64,000 nucleotides of DNA from Branchiostoma lanceolatum (GCF_035083965.1 NC_089724.1:7542501-7606500); one strand, 5' to 3'. Shown: positions 1 through 22,000, numbered from the stretch's first letter. Numbers and translations: made by a program. The notes: generated by a model from the letters alone, not told the origin.

Positions 1-2804
1 CTGGCATATTAATATTAATATTAATGGCGGTTAAATGTTGCAGCGATATGGGACTGATTCCAAAATTTCTTCTCAAGTTGCTGTTCATACCCAACCCACT
101 AGGCGGTGCTTCCTAAACAATTCAGACAATGCTCTGCGAAAAAAAAAATATGTGACGCCTATTGCAGGTACATGTACACATGTAAACCTGACTGGTCTAC
201 ACAACTGTCAATGTAGACGTGTAATAGCAATGATAATCATAGTCCCATTCATACATCTGTAAAGCCACAGCAGACGCTGCGGACAACCCACAGACTGACC
301 AGGATGCACGTGCCAGGATGCGACGCCATAGTCTTGCGAGACTGACGGCTGCCCCCAAATTCATACATCTATTTATTTTCTGTCATTCTTATTCAGGATT
401 GCCCAGCTCAGTGATTAACACTGCTTTGCAGTGGGGCCCTGTGTCATACATAAAGACATAAAACAAGTAGTACACGTACAGTCAAATACAACAAAAAAAA
501 TACAATAGATAGTGATGATAATGAATAAGGTGTAATAAACGATTAATCAATATGAATTATTTGTTTTACAATTCACTGGTCTGCAGTAAAGCTTACTTTC
601 CAAGTAGAGGACGGGTTCCGCCAGGTTTTTTACGTGTTTTTAGGCGTTTTTGTCGGGCTTTCTACTTTGTTTTTTGTCTCTATAGGGTTTATAGAGACAA
701 AAAAAAGTAGAAAGCCCGACAAAAACGCCGAAAAACACGTATAAAACCTGCCGGAACTCGTCCTCTGCTTGGAGAGTAGTAGTAAAGCTATTATGAAATC
801 ACACGAGAACTTTTCAAGTTAATGAACAAAATCAAGACCATGTAGACAACACCTCTTTCTCACCACCATGTCTGTAACCATGTCTGTAAAACAACACACT
901 TCAGCAGCAGAATAACATTTGTCACCATCTTAGTTTCCATCCTTGAACTTAAGTATCCTCAGGGCAGTTGGTGCCTCGAATTACAAGTATGGAATGTTAG
1001 TTTGTGCCGACCTGACTGTTCATATCACGGGCAGATCTAAGAGACACATTCTAGATAGCACGCAACATGCCAGTTGTAATAGTTGTTTATAATTGAGCGG
1101 TGATAGCTGTCTGCCTGGTTGTTGACCCGGGGCAGGAAAATCATGTCGAGTTGCCCGCATCGGCTTTGATAGGGATTACAATTAGGTTCAATGTCCTCTG
1201 TCTGCTGTATCTCCCGAGTTGAATTTACCCCGTGTCTCTTAGTCTAGGCTGGAGGCAACCCAACTCTAACAAGAAATTAAGACCTTAGCACAAGTCCAGG
1301 TCAAAACATACAAAAACAAGTCTGATGCAGTACCAAGGTCACATACCAGGTGGCCCAAAATCGACATTGTCTTTCGTCTTCCCAACACCTACCTACATAC
1401 CAAATATCATCATAATCTGTCCAGAGGTTCTTGAGTTATGCTAGACTACAATCGCCCAGAAACACAGGCACACACACCGTTGTAATTAGGGTGTTAAGTT
1501 TCATTCTATACATCTATTCTGTACTATGTTCAATAGTTGTTGCCATACATTGTACCGTGTGCAATTGTCGTGCAATTAAGTTCTTCCTGAAGTCAAAACG
1601 AGAAATTTTTTCTCTTAACTCGAAACTCACCTCCGTTATATTATCACTGAGGATTTTGATTTTTTGTTCTCAATAATATATTCTTTATTTTGTGAACCTA
1701 GTACTTACAATGTATCAATGCTGTTGAAGATATCTACAATGTCAGTATCTTTATACCCACGCTTTTATCACAAGCTTGAGGTTTTACAATGTAATAGGCG
1801 TCATATTGGCATACACATTGCTACAATTTCCTGAAGCACTAAGTCATGAACATGGACTGTTTGGTATGGAGCCAACATGTTAGAAATTAGCAGTAAGTAA
1901 AAAAATAATGGTAAATCAATGAATCTATGATATATAACATTTATGATAGTATACCACCTACCAATGACACTGATCATATCAGTTAATTTTCTTAAAGTTA
2001 TAAAGGTATCTTGAGAAATTCTGGTATGCCCTTTATACGTTTTCACTTACATTTTCCTCATGAACCTTTTAAATGCATGTACAGCTTTAATTACATGTTA
2101 CAAGGTACACCTTTTCAACATATACAGTATCAGTTACTGATGAATGTACCAGAACGGTGGACCCGCTATGTCTGGACCTCATTTTCCCCGCCGCACTGGG
2201 ACATCTTCGCCGTGTTGTTGACCTACTTTCTTAAAATCGAAATAATAAACACGAAAATCCAAGAACACGACTTTTGTTTACCCAACGCTAATGGCTGCAA
2301 TGCTACTGATCATGATGACCCACCGTACCAATTGGTGACGTAAATTATGGAGTTAAATAAGTTCGCGAATGTCAATGACACGACCCAGATTGCCTTGTTG
2401 CCATGGCAATGCCCTATCCCATGGCTTAGAACCTAATTAGCCCACTGCCGACGCATGACGACTCCCGTCTCAGTGGAACGTGCAACATGCGCCCATGAAC
2501 GGGTAAGCCTTTTTTTGTATTATTTGTTTACTTGCATGTTTCTTTTCTTTCGAGTCCATTTCGATTTATTGCACCAAAGCTATGTTAACAGAAACCATAT
2601 CCAAAATGCAGTCAAGCTATATTGTCAAGATATGATGTAACTCTCGTTGAATTAAAGAACAAACCCCCCTAAAGACAAAAAGAAATGGTACGACCCTACG
2701 TCTGACCAAGGTCATCATATCGTCCCAGAACTGCCTGTTCCACTTCCCGAGGTGTCGCGAGACCGACCCGAGCGGATCTTCCGTGCACGCGACAACAAAA
2801 CAAC
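1..2804. other. Intergenic or 5' flank, no gene recognised
   Basis: No exon with family resemblance was found on either strand before the tetraspanin start at 2805. Open stretches here are short, low in coding character and carry no recognisable motif. The only clear structure is the foldback element near 0.6-0.8 kb. The last few hundred bases presumably hold the promoter and 5' UTR of the first tetraspanin gene, but no convincing core promoter was identified. Confidence 0.6.
593..778. mobile_element. Palindromic foldback element (MITE-like)
   Basis: The left half is nearly the reverse complement of the right half around a centre near 690. The outer arms carry a TCCAAG(C/T)AGAGGACG end and the inner arms a GTCGGGCTTTCTAC block. 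The same CTCCAAGCAGAGG end recurs at 23135-23255 and 30750-31703, so this is a family of non-autonomous inverted-repeat elements. No coding capacity. Confidence 0.8.
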
Positions 2805-11329
<8,525 letters not shown>

Positions 11330-11894
11330 CAGAGAAAGTACAGGAGAGAAATGCACAGATTGCAGTGTAGTTATTTGAAACAGATACTTTATCTCATATT
11401 CTACAAATGTATTATTCTTGTATTATTTTTGTAAGCTTATGATAGTTCTAGTGCTTCATTGTGCTCTTAAGCAAACACATGAATCATTGCATTTTTGACA
11501 CAAACATTTAAGCACTACACACAACAAAAGAGTTTGCTAATATGGGATGCTTTCGAGACGAACTCTCTTCATCAACCCAGATTTCGTTTTGAAGTCCTCT
11601 TGTCACGTAACTTGATGTTGATTATGACGTGACAAGTATTGTATTTTTGTTATCCTCGATCTCGGGCTGGCTGATCCAGTTGTATTAGTATAATTTTGTT
11701 ACAGGACATTATTCATTCAGAATATTTAGTGGAAAGCAGTATCGTATTGTGCCTAGTGGTCGACACACATATATAGGGCACCACCATGTCTATTACAATG
11801 CCAATGACAGATAAGAACATGAAACAGTATAAATGTCCCATCAGATAGTTTAGATATAATATCTATGTGGAAAGAGAGCGTCACGAAGATTGAT

Positions 11895-11962
11895 AGAAAG
11901 TTTATTGCAAATTCCTGCCCGTAGGCTAATTGCAAGTACATGTACATGTATACGTAACACAG
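11895..11962. repeat. Dispersed repeat shared with the EGF array insertion
   Basis: AAGTTTATTGCAAATTCCTG, then CCGTAGGCTAATTGCAAGTACATG, matches the sequence starting at 50062 with only a few differences. Two unrelated loci sharing such a block indicates the 3' end of an interspersed (probably retrotransposed) element. The family is not identified. Confidence 0.6.
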
Positions 11963-12472
11963 AGTGGACGAACAGATAATTATGAACAATATAACATATG
12001 ACTACTCTAGTCTTAACTACTGACACTAAGTTCTAGCTTATTGGGTTCGGCTTCTTTTTGCGAGACAGTAGAAGACGAATGTTTAATATGTTTCTGTTGT
12101 ATGTAAATCCACGATACAAAATATAGTTATAGTATAAACATCAGAATGTGTAAATCAATATTCGATAGTGTAAGTAGATACACCAGCTGCTGACGACAGA
12201 GTTTATGATACACACATATACATACAGACGTATTGTGTACAGATATACGCAAACAACTAAGTCTAATCTGTGGACCCTTCAACACGACCTTTGTGCTTTT
12301 AAGGGGGACCTTCCGGAAACAGAATCTCGTACTTCAAAGAAAATTCTCCTGAATCAATTGATAGCTGGTGTTGACACAAGGCGTTATCTGCATAATTCGT
12401 CATGTATCTAGTCTGTCTGTATAGAAATGTATGTACAGATATGTTTGTATCCTTTATCTCTCTTATGGGCCA

Positions 12473-12478
12473 AATAAA
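12473..12478 (+). promoter_or_regulatory. Candidate polyadenylation signal, tetraspanin A
   Basis: AATAAA on the plus strand about 1.1 kb after the tetraspanin A stop and 310 bp before the next start codon. It would bound a 3' UTR covering 11330-12490; no other gene is seen in that interval. Confidence 0.35.
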
Positions 12479-12788
12479 ATGTATACAAATAAACAAAAAG
12501 ATTATAAAGAAGTCTCTTCACAATTTTCTTGATGACTTGAGTTACGTTTGAAATCTAAGATTGCAGATGAAGAAAATATAACTAGTAAACGTTTAAACTG
12601 ATTTCACTAAAAGAAGACATCGGAAATTTGCGATTCTCCTTTTACAACGCCATCTTTGTACCCAGTAAAAATCAAACTCAGCTGATATCACCGTACGAAT
12701 TACTTCACGTGACGCAGACGCTCGGCCGCAGGAACGTTTGACGTAGTTTTTTCTCGGGAACTGCCAGGACAGGGACGGAAAAATCAAC

Positions 12789-15700
12789 ATGGCAGAAGGG
12801 TGCTGCGCCAAATTCATCAAGGTCATCTTGATCGGATTCAACCTGATCTTCTGGGTAAGCAGCAGTAGTTTTTGGTAGAAACGTTAAAGTTAACATGTTT
12901 GCACAAGGTTATACAACAAAACCTACTACATCGATTGAGTTGTGCTTGCTTTTCAACTACACACACCCTTATACAGATGTTTTTCTTGTAAAAGAAGAAA
13001 CAGCAATCGTTTGCATTGTTATTTCCCCCGAACAGAAAACAATGCCTGCATTTTAGGGAGGGAGAAAGCGTCAGAGAAGATACTATTGTTTATACCGTTT
13101 GATCTACTCGTCAAAAACTGCAAAATCACCGTTTGACATCTTAAACCTCCATTTATCCACTGAACACTTGGGAATGACTTTCGAAATACATCAGGGAATT
13201 CAAGAGCTATTCATACTATGAAATCTTAGCCGCAACTTTTCATTCATGACTCATAAACTGAATCCACAATCCTGCCCCCCCTCCCCCATAGATGTGTGAC
13301 GATTCAGATGGAACAGCCTAAAGGTCAATAAATGGTTTACATACGGATGGACTTTGAAAAGTCCAGCGCATGTTAGCGTTATCTGTATATGACGGTCGAG
13401 ACTGCAAACAGGCGTGGCGGAACACAAAACGTCATATAAAAGTAGTATGTCTACATGCGTCTGGTAAACATGCTTTGTGTGATCTTGTGAAAGCGGTGAT
13501 CAGGGTACATAGATATGTATATATCGATCTTTATTACATTTTCCGTCGATAAGTTCAGTTCAACTCGTGATCACAACCTGATCAAACGCCAGATAAGGCT
13601 TCAGCAAACTTTTTTAATGAGCCAAACAGAGCTAGGGAGAGAGGGGCTTGAAATCAACGATGGAGGGAATGGTTCTCTTCACTTTACTACAGTGTAACTG
13701 TTACTATCAAAAGAATAGATAGTTGCCCAATCCGGTTTCTTACCCTTTTCCAACGCACATACCAGGTGACAGCTAATGATGTGCCAGAGTTACATGTTTC
13801 TAAGTTCCATAGTTCTAAATGTCACAATTTACCCCAAGTCTTTGTCCTGTACTGAGTGGTGTGTCTGCTTTATTTGTATAATCTTTATCAAGTATATGTC
13901 TCGCCGGGATATGGAGATTTTTACGCTACCAACCTTCTCCCTGCTGCTTTACCCCATAAACAAAAGAGAATGGTAGCCATACAGTTATTTCAGTGTGCTA
14001 AAGGTTAAAAACCAAAACTACCCACGACAAGTACTCAGTTGTATAACCTCCTCACGTTTTGCGCATATTATCGTCCTCGGCAGCGTCTATAGCGTCCATA
14101 CCCCCATTTGAAGTTCTTAACCAAATACCGTAAGAAGTTCCATCCAATTGCAGAAAGTCTGCTTCAATAAATTAACTACAGTTTTAATTAACACATATGA
14201 ATAATTAACCATTTCACTTAGAATGTGAGCTAGACCGTAGCGCAAGCAAAAAACAACATGATCGGCACTATTTACCCACTCGGAGTAATACATGAATGAG
14301 ACCATTACCTCCTCACGTTTTGCGCAGATTATCGGAATTGCGTTCCTCGGTGTGGGGATCTGGGCCCTGGTGGACGACAGGATGAAGAACGTCACAGACC
14401 TGGACCTGGAGATGTTCAACACCGTCACGTATGTCGTCATCGGGGTGGGAGCAGTCACTTTCGTCATCGGCTTCCTTGGATGTGTAGGGGCCTGGAAGGA
14501 GAGCAAGTGCATGCTCATCATGGTAAAGTTAATCACTAACGAAATTCGGCCGAAAAGGTAGCTTGATAAGTATCTAGGAAGACAGATATCAAGCTATAAT
14601 CCCTAGCCTCTATCAGGTCGCCGGAAAAGTGGTAGAAATTGGCCAAATAGACACTCAGACAACATACCAGAAGATTCAGCTGGCCATGGAGTACAGTTTG
14701 CGACCATGACCAGCTTAGTCTAGTCTCTACCAGACTAACCGCGCCGGCTATAGGGAGAACATTTGCCGGGGGACTTTGGCCATGGAGGGTTGCATATTTG
14801 ACCCTCTCTCCGTAGCCGACTCCCTTCATACAATTGACTCGTTTTGGCCAATTTCTACTATTTTCCCAGCGACCCGCGGAGGCTGGTAGAGCCTAATCTT
14901 AGTCCTCTGACATGTTATCTGTCTATTTGGCCAACTTCTACTATCATTCCAGCGAGCTGTGGAGCCTGATAGAGGCTAATGATTCATTCTGATGGAATAA
15001 ACGACGTGAAATACAGGAAATAGAGTTGGGCAATTTTTTCACCCGAATTTCCCTGTCCTACAGTACTCCATGTTCCTGTTCGCGCTGTTTCTGGCCGAGG
15101 TCGCAGCCGGAGCCGTTGGGCTGATTTGGAAGAATAAGGTACGTAACCGTCCACCATTAACTCGCAGAAAATATTCTTGATCCCTATATTGTAAAAAAAC
15201 ATTGAAACGTCGTCATAATCGGCTTAATGAATAACATAACAACGTCCTTGGTCTTCTGCGCTGAGTTTTATCTTGCCATATGGTTTTGATTCCCATTGTT
15301 TTAAGTAAATATGAGCTCTCTATCCAGACTTAAGCTTAGTCGCGCTCCTAGCGGCAGGCCCGATGGTTACAGGTCATTAACCCCAGCCAGCGAGAGATTC
15401 TGTAAACACAGGCTATGCGCTATCTACATGAAACGATTAGACACATTCTGATAAACTATCTCATATGGTATCCAGAAATGTACACAACGTATTGCCCTAA
15501 TTGCCCCCCCCCCCAACAAAATCTTTGTTTATCTGTGTGTGGATGGTGTTCCGCACCTGGGACTTGTGTGTTTACCCATGTGTGGATGGTGTTCAGCACC
15601 AGGGACAGGTGTGTTTACCCATGTGTGGATGGTGTTCAGCACCATGGACAGGCGTGTTTACCCATGTGTGGATGGTGATCAGCACCAGGGACAGATGTGT

Positions 15701-17712
15701 TCACCCATGTGTGGATGGTGTTCAGCACCAGGGACAGGTGTGTTTACCCATGTGTGGATGGTGTTCAGCACCAGGGACAGGTGTGTTTACCCATGTGTGG
15801 ATGGTGTTCAGCACCAGGGACAGGTGTGTTTACCCATGTGTGGATGGTGTTCAGCACCAGAGACAGGTGTGTTTACCCATGTGTGGATGGTGTTCAGCAC
15901 CAGAGACAGGTGTGTTTACCCATGTGTGGATGGTGTTCAGCACCAGGGACAGGTGTGTTTACCGATTTGTGGTGTTCATTTGACATCCAGCACCTATAGA
16001 TGTTCTGAGTTCTATCTTACTTATTTCTTTTCCTGCCAGGTTGCCGAGGAAATGGACAAGGCGTTCGCCAATATTCTGGACGGTAAAAAACTGGACCAAA
16101 CCCCGACCGGCATCCAAGAGGCTATGAGCAACCTTCAGGGCCTGGTATTCAATATACTCATTCATTGTGTTTTGCAATGCAAAAATCATTTTGATAGTGC
16201 AGGAATATTACATGTCGGTTAATGGTTATATATTTCAGAAAATATTGTTTTTTTAATGTATAAACACAACACAACACAACATACGTTTGTTCAGGGTATC
16301 TTTAGAAAGTACATTCAATCAACAACGTGGCATTAATTCTTTTGAAAGTATAATAAACATGATACATTTGAATGCGTTTTTGGACACAAGATGATACATG
16401 ACCAAGGAGGTTATTCATTATGCCATCCTTCATAAAAAAATATACAACTGCACAGTCGTACATATAAACTGCAGTACTATTCACCTGAAACGAATATACG
16501 TTTTACCTTGCATGGCCACTCTCTTCATATATGTTATCATAGCTCCGCTAAAATGCAATATTACTATATTGCTCACTCCTACAACAGTTCAAGTGTTGTG
16601 GCATCAACAACTACACAGACTGGACCGACCGCAGCCCTGGCAGTAAGGGGGCGACGTGCTCGTGCGAGGAGGAAACAGACACAACCGACTGCGAGAGAGA
16701 CCCCCTCAATAAATTGGTGTACAAGGTACTTCATTTTCACAGTCTTAAGGGGCGTTAGCTGATAAGTATCTTCAAAACTAGAACTCTTTCATTGTTGATA
16801 CGTCTTTAATTGTTTCTGACAGTGCGAATCAAATATACATCTCTATTGCTTGTCACATTTTGCTTTACGTTTGCTTTATCCGTTTATTGTTTTAAAACAA
16901 AATAACCATCCAAGACCATATGTGATTGTAATGAATTTTGATTCACTGTGCTGCCGGGTGAAGTTACAAGTTTAATGTATTTTGATTGACAGGGCTGCCG
17001 GGTGAAGTTTATGTGTTGATGCATTTTGATTGACAGGGATGTTTTTTGATTGACAGGGGTGTTTTTTGATTGACAGGGTTGCCGGGTGAAGTTTGAACCT
17101 TTTCTCATGGACATTGTCTATCTCATCGGACTGGTCGTCCTCTGCCTCGGATTCGTTCAGGTGGATTTCGAAATACTAGATATCTGTACCCTAAAGTTGC
17201 AATCATCCAAATGGAAACATCATATAATTTGATAAAAAAACTCATTTGAAGAAAAGCTAACCGTAATCAAGGTCTCCAAATATGTCATATGTCAAATTTT
17301 AGTGTTGTTTGAAGTCTCTTGAATATATTTTTGTTACACTGCAAATGTCACGCATACTCAAATATTGCAATGCTAAAAGGCCGAATAAGGGAAAATGTAG
17401 AACTTTGACTTATTGGAATATGCCACAAGCTGTATGAATACATGCTTTACCTGATCTGGACCGTTTTGTAGTCGACGTCGACGTCCATTGATGTAGTTTT
17501 CAAACACATGTGGATATTTAGAAACATCAGGGGAATAATTCTAACGTGGTATTCTTTAGTTCAGCTTAAGTCACTGTCAAATTATACCCCACCCTCCCTT
17601 CATTGCTTCTGACTTTTTAACCAAAAATGACAACTTATCTTTCTCCCAGCTCATCGGATTCGCCTTCACGGTTTATCTCATAAGGAATCTGAGTATGGAC
17701 GGAGTGGTGTAG
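12789..17712 (+). CDS. Tetraspanin B, seven exons, 241 residues
   Basis: Typical-length tetraspanin. Exons: 12789-12854, 14328-14522, 15064-15138, 16040-16144, 16588-16725, 17077-17160, 17650-17712; every intron is phase 0. Exon 1 encodes MAEGCCAKFIKVILIGFNLI then FW, with the juxtamembrane CC. Exon 2 has EC1 (N-glycosylation site NVT) and TM2 ending GFLGCVGAWKESKCML, exon 3 TM3 (FALFLAEVAAG), exon 5 FKCCGINNYTDW with CSC and one more Cys, and exon 6 opens with GC, so EC2 has six cysteines. The C-terminal tail is short (RNLSMDGVV). The exon 4 donor (GTATTC) is weak, but the splice keeps frame and gives the usual LQ..FKCCG junction. Exon 6 is preceded by repeated copies of its own acceptor. 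It lies in tandem with tetraspanin A, 1.5 kb downstream, and converges with tetraspanin C. Confidence 0.94.
14604..14979. mobile_element. MITE-like element with TAGCCTCTATCAGG ends
   Basis: Terminal inverted repeat TAGCCTCTATCAGG at the left and CCTGATAGAGGCTA at the right, with further inverted blocks inside (the GGCCAA(A/T).. and TTGGCCAATTTCTACTA motifs). Lies in intron 2 of tetraspanin B. Internal sequence (GCCGGC..GTTAGTCTGGTAGAGACTA) is shared, inverted, with 19375-19545. Confidence 0.75.
15534..15965. repeat. 43-bp minisatellite, about 10 copies
   Basis: Unit containing GTGTTTACCCATGTGTGGAT then GGTGTTCAGCACCAGGGACAG, repeated ten times with single-base variants. It sits in intron 3 of tetraspanin B, ending about 75 bp before exon 4. 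Since 43 is not a multiple of three and the unit lacks stops, all three forward frames stay open; the resulting Cys/Trp-rich ORFs are artefacts. Confidence 0.95.
16929..17093 (+). repeat. Tandem copies of a splice acceptor and exon start
   Basis: The sequence spanning the intron 5/exon 6 junction of tetraspanin B (TTTTGATTGACAGGG then TGCCGGGTGAAGTT) occurs three times, at about 16934, 16979 and 17061. Two shorter copies of TTTTTTGATTGACAGGG lie between. The first copy has lost the AG, the second keeps a full acceptor, and the third is the real exon. Confidence 0.9.
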
Positions 17713-18085
17713 AGGAGGACCCCCCTCCCCCATCCCAGCTGGAAACTGTTCCTACACTGATCTCAAACACAGACAAACGCTACCAAACTTCAAACTTCAA
17801 GTAACACTAATCCATTGTTAACCTGAATGCTCACTAGATTTTACTTAATGTGTGCCATGCAATATGTCAAAATTCCCATATCTTCTAAATTGAATGTAGA
17901 TGTGACATCCGACGGAACAATATCAAAATGTGTTAGAAATAAGAGGCAAGGATTGATAAAGCTCAGCAGTTGATAGAAATCATTTGTTGACGAATTTTGA
18001 GAATTCACAATATTTTGTAACAAGTAAGATCGACTTCCTATGTTTCTAAACATCTAATGATCATTCGTACGAAAGGGACAATTTC

Positions 18086-18091
18086 AATAAA
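18086..18091 (+). promoter_or_regulatory. Candidate polyadenylation signal, tetraspanin B
   Basis: AATAAA on the plus strand, about 375 bp after the stop codon, in an otherwise gene-free AT-rich stretch. It is the first plausible signal downstream. Confidence 0.5.
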
Positions 18092-18170
18092 CGTGATAGC
18101 AAACACTGAGGAGATTTTCTTTCTTTTAATAAAACAATTGTCAATAATGTAAGAGAGAATTCGAGCTTTT

Positions 18171-18176
18171 TTTATT
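18171..18176 (-). promoter_or_regulatory. Candidate polyadenylation signal, tetraspanin C
   Basis: TTTATT on the plus strand, that is AATAAA on the minus strand, about 870 bp after the tetraspanin C stop. Only 80 bp separates it from the candidate signal of the convergent tetraspanin B, so the two 3' UTRs would almost meet. 17713-19041 holds no other recognised feature. Confidence 0.35.
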
Positions 18177-19041
18177 CATGATGAAGCATGCAGCATGCTA
18201 TCCTCACAAACATGTATCAGATATGATTGTAAATTCTGCTATTCCATTGTTATAATACAGTATGTGTAATGATACGATTTTACTGAATGTCTTTCTGAAA
18301 CGCGTTTTCTTTGAAGGTTAAGGTTCTACGGGGACAAAAGATTGATTAAGCACGGTGTGCGTTTACAAAAATATAAACGAAATGTAACTTTCATCTGTGA
18401 AGCACAAAACGTATATTTACAAGTACCATCTTGTTGGACTATGTCTTAACCCGGTCTATATCGTCGACAACAAAATTGTGAAAATAAACACAAACAAGTG
18501 GCTTGTGAGTTATACATGAACATGTACTGCCAGGATCTTTTGGCTCTATTTCTACCAATAAGACTACGAATACTATCACTATACACATCTTTTACTACTA
18601 AAAGAGAACACGTCTTGTATCAAAACAAATATCAGTCGATCAAACTATACACCAGATAGGTACACTTATGCATATAAATACATTTCTCATCTGTTCCTTA
18701 CAACTGCTATAACTAGTAGTATACTTCTGAATAAAGCTAAAGGTTGTAGAGATGCTTAAATGTAGAAGCTGACTATTTACCACCATACTAGTTAAAGTTA
18801 CAAGCACAGGTATTTTAGGTGCATATGAACTTTATAGACGTCCAGAACTGCATATAGAACTCTAGTCCTCTATGTGCTTCTTATTCATACTAGTTAAGAT
18901 TATATATACAGATACTATGCAGCTTAGGCTTTCAGTGCTTTATAACTCTTTTAAAGCTTATTTGGGAAAATTCCGGAATAAGGCCAAAGGTCACTTTAAG
19001 TTGTTGTGTACTTGTATGTCGTAGGTTGAACCATTCATTGT

Positions 19042-22000
19042 TTAGGCAAAGGCCTTGTATTCGTGTCCTCTGATGATGAAGCTAGGGGGTCCACCATCTT
19101 TGCTGCGGAAGATGACGAATGCCATGGCCATGCCAATGAACTGCGATGGAAAATAAGATATACAAATGTTAGTGGATACCATGGATAGATCATAAAATAG
19201 CACGAAAGTTCATCTGTGCTTGATAGTAAAAAGGCTTTAGCTTTGTACTGTGGATAGGCCTTGCACTCACTCGACACTATCTATAATACCATTCTTAAGA
19301 TACTTTCACCTTGCGGGTGAGTAAATCAAGCATTGTATTCAAGTTTCACTACAATATACAGCCTCCAATGGGCCTTCATACAGGGGTACAGATAGTAGAA
19401 TTCGGCAAAAAGGGGATGGGAACAAAGGGGCCAGGAGAGTCACTCCATGAGAAGGTTAACGTTTCCCTTTGGTGGCCAAACTATCTTGGCAATATTCTCC
19501 CTGTAGCCGGCGTAGTCAGTCTGGTAGAGACTAACGATATATGGGGAAATGAGAATGAGAAGAATATTAATTTTTTTATTACAGTCTGACCGAAAAACTA
19601 AAATTCAAGTGATGTGGCTTTTTGCCGGCCGCCAAGCGGCTTGTTCTGGGGCTGCAGGGGCGTTTTTGTTTCAATAAGGATAACTGAACAAGGGAATGTT
19701 GAACATCATATAGTTAGTTACGGGGAAGGGTTAGATTAGGGTTAGGGTCAGGGTTATGGTTATGGTTACCAAGGGTCGGGGTGAGGGTTAGGGTCAGGGT
19801 TAAGTCCTGCAGTTTATATCAGATCTGATAGGTGGTAACTCACCGTAATGAACGCGACAGCTATGGGCATGCCCGCCATAGCAGCGATGGCGCCCCGAAG
19901 GTTGTCGATGATCTTTCCGTCACATGGCTAGAAGAATAACATAAAAACGTTTCAATTAAACAGGCCGATGGGAAAGTCTGCACTCCATGTAAGTTCAATC
20001 AGCAAGATCTTGTACAGTTTCTAACAAATCACAGTAACGTACTTGATTGGGGACATTGTCACCAATGATTCCGGAGAAAAGGTAACTTAAAGGGAAAAAA
20101 ACTCAAATAAGTCTCGGGGCTTGTGAATTAGTCCCTAATCTTCTACAAAACAGAGTGTCTTTAAAACAAAATCATACGTTTCTTTGTGCATGTGGCAAAT
20201 GTTGACACATCGGCAAGTTAGACAGATTAGCCGAAGAGGCTCGGTGGGCGTCACTCCACCGCCAGGAATGATCATGTAAAGTGCATTTCCCAAGGACACA
20301 ACGTCGGAGCATGCATGGCAGGGCAAACATCAAACTTATTGGGTACAACGCTTCAACCATTGTGTTCGTCTTTGACATTACAAAACATCATTGGGACAGA
20401 AAGTGCAAAAACATGTTACTGACCTTCCCCCATCTGCCGGTTGCAGTATCACAGACACCGCTATCGTCGTCCACGTCATCGCCAGTCTTCTGTGTGCAGT
20501 TGCAGGAGCCGGGATAGTTCGGCTCCCAATCTGTCACCGTCTCCATACCGCAGCAGTGGAACTACACAAGAGAACAGCCACATTCAGTTAGCAGCCGGAA
20601 ATAGTTTTGACATGTCTATAGGAAGCTATCGCGTAGCCTCCATAGCAGGCCCTATGGGACTTTTCTGGCTTATGATACACTTTTTGCTGATGGTTTCTTT
20701 TTGTATTGGGTCGTTTGCGCAGTACAACAGTACAAAGGTAGACCCAGTACAAAAACAACTCCTCAGCAAAACGTGTATTATAAGCCATAAAAGGTCAAAA
20801 GAGCCTGCTATGGAGGCTCGCCATCGTGACCTTTTGCAATGAGGTACACTTCTCAAATATGTTTTATTTACGTCAGGAGACCTAAGTTGATGACCTTAAA
20901 CTCCTTCAAGGGAGCTAACGTCTTTGGGAAAGCTCTCAAAGTACCAATGCAATCACCCTCTCCTTACATTCTTTCCCTCCCCCCGTTCCTTCCTCGCTAT
21001 ATGCCATTACCACTGTCCTCTACAAAAAGACAACCACTACAACAGTACTAACCTCAGCTTGTATGATATCCACAAACTTCTTCACCTCCGCCGTCAGGTT
21101 TTGGTACGGCGTGTCGCTGATGTGGTCGATTTTATCTTTCAGATAGCTCTCCGCCTGTCCGATAGAAAAGAACAGTTACACTCCACATTGTTATAAGAAG
21201 TGCTTTGATACCCAACATGCCTCCTATATAATAACTGTTTGCATTCAAAATCATACCCTATATTGAAAGAGAACGACGTTTTTTTTTCAAATCTAAAGAT
21301 TCTAGAATAATGCCATAGCACATATTGTGTTATTCATGTGATGTAGAATAGACGAAGCAGGTCGAATGTTTACCTTGTGTTTGTTAGCCAAGGCAACACC
21401 ACCGATGATGATCTCCATCAGGGCCATCACCCCCATGATGACGAGGAACTGCATTGAGTGAACAAATAAACGAATGATCGACTACATATCGTAATCACTA
21501 AAGAAAAATAAGGTTTTACTGGATAAACAGATGACTATCTAGAAGATGTACTGTAAATCTAATATTCATGAATCGTTCAGCATTGACAACTCACCGCTCC
21601 CAGCAGGCACTTGTTCTCCGTGGCTGCGCCTGCGCACCCGAGGAAGCCGATGAGGATGGCGAACACGCCGACAGCGATCATGGCGTTACAGGTGGAGGCG
21701 AGCAGCTGCTGGTCGAAGTCCGTCAGGCGGAGGGCGTCGATCATCTTACCGTCCCCGACGATGGACGCACCGACGGCGACAAGACCAACGCCTAGCAACT
21801 GGAGATTTAATGATAATCGTGAGGGTTAGAGCGCATCATCTTGTATACATGTCGGTGGCGTCGCGGTGGCTCAGTGGCTGGGTGTTTGGTCCAAACCCCA
21901 GAGATCCTGGGTTCGAAGTCCGGTCCGGGTTGACATCTTGAAAAGGTGATAGTCAACTTTTATGTCAATCCTTCCACACATATGGTGAATCTTAATAAGC

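Noticed and set aside
15415..16222. Cys/Trp-rich repeat proteins of up to 227 residues
   Set aside because: All three frames of a 43-bp stop-free minisatellite within a tetraspanin intron; splice sites on both sides remove it.
19726..19803. Chromosome end or fused telomere
   Set aside because: The stretch is short, degenerate and inside an intron; more likely simple-sequence drift.
21850..21930. Functional tRNA gene
   Set aside because: A- and B-box-like sequences are present, but the cloverleaf does not close convincingly and a SINE-like tail follows.
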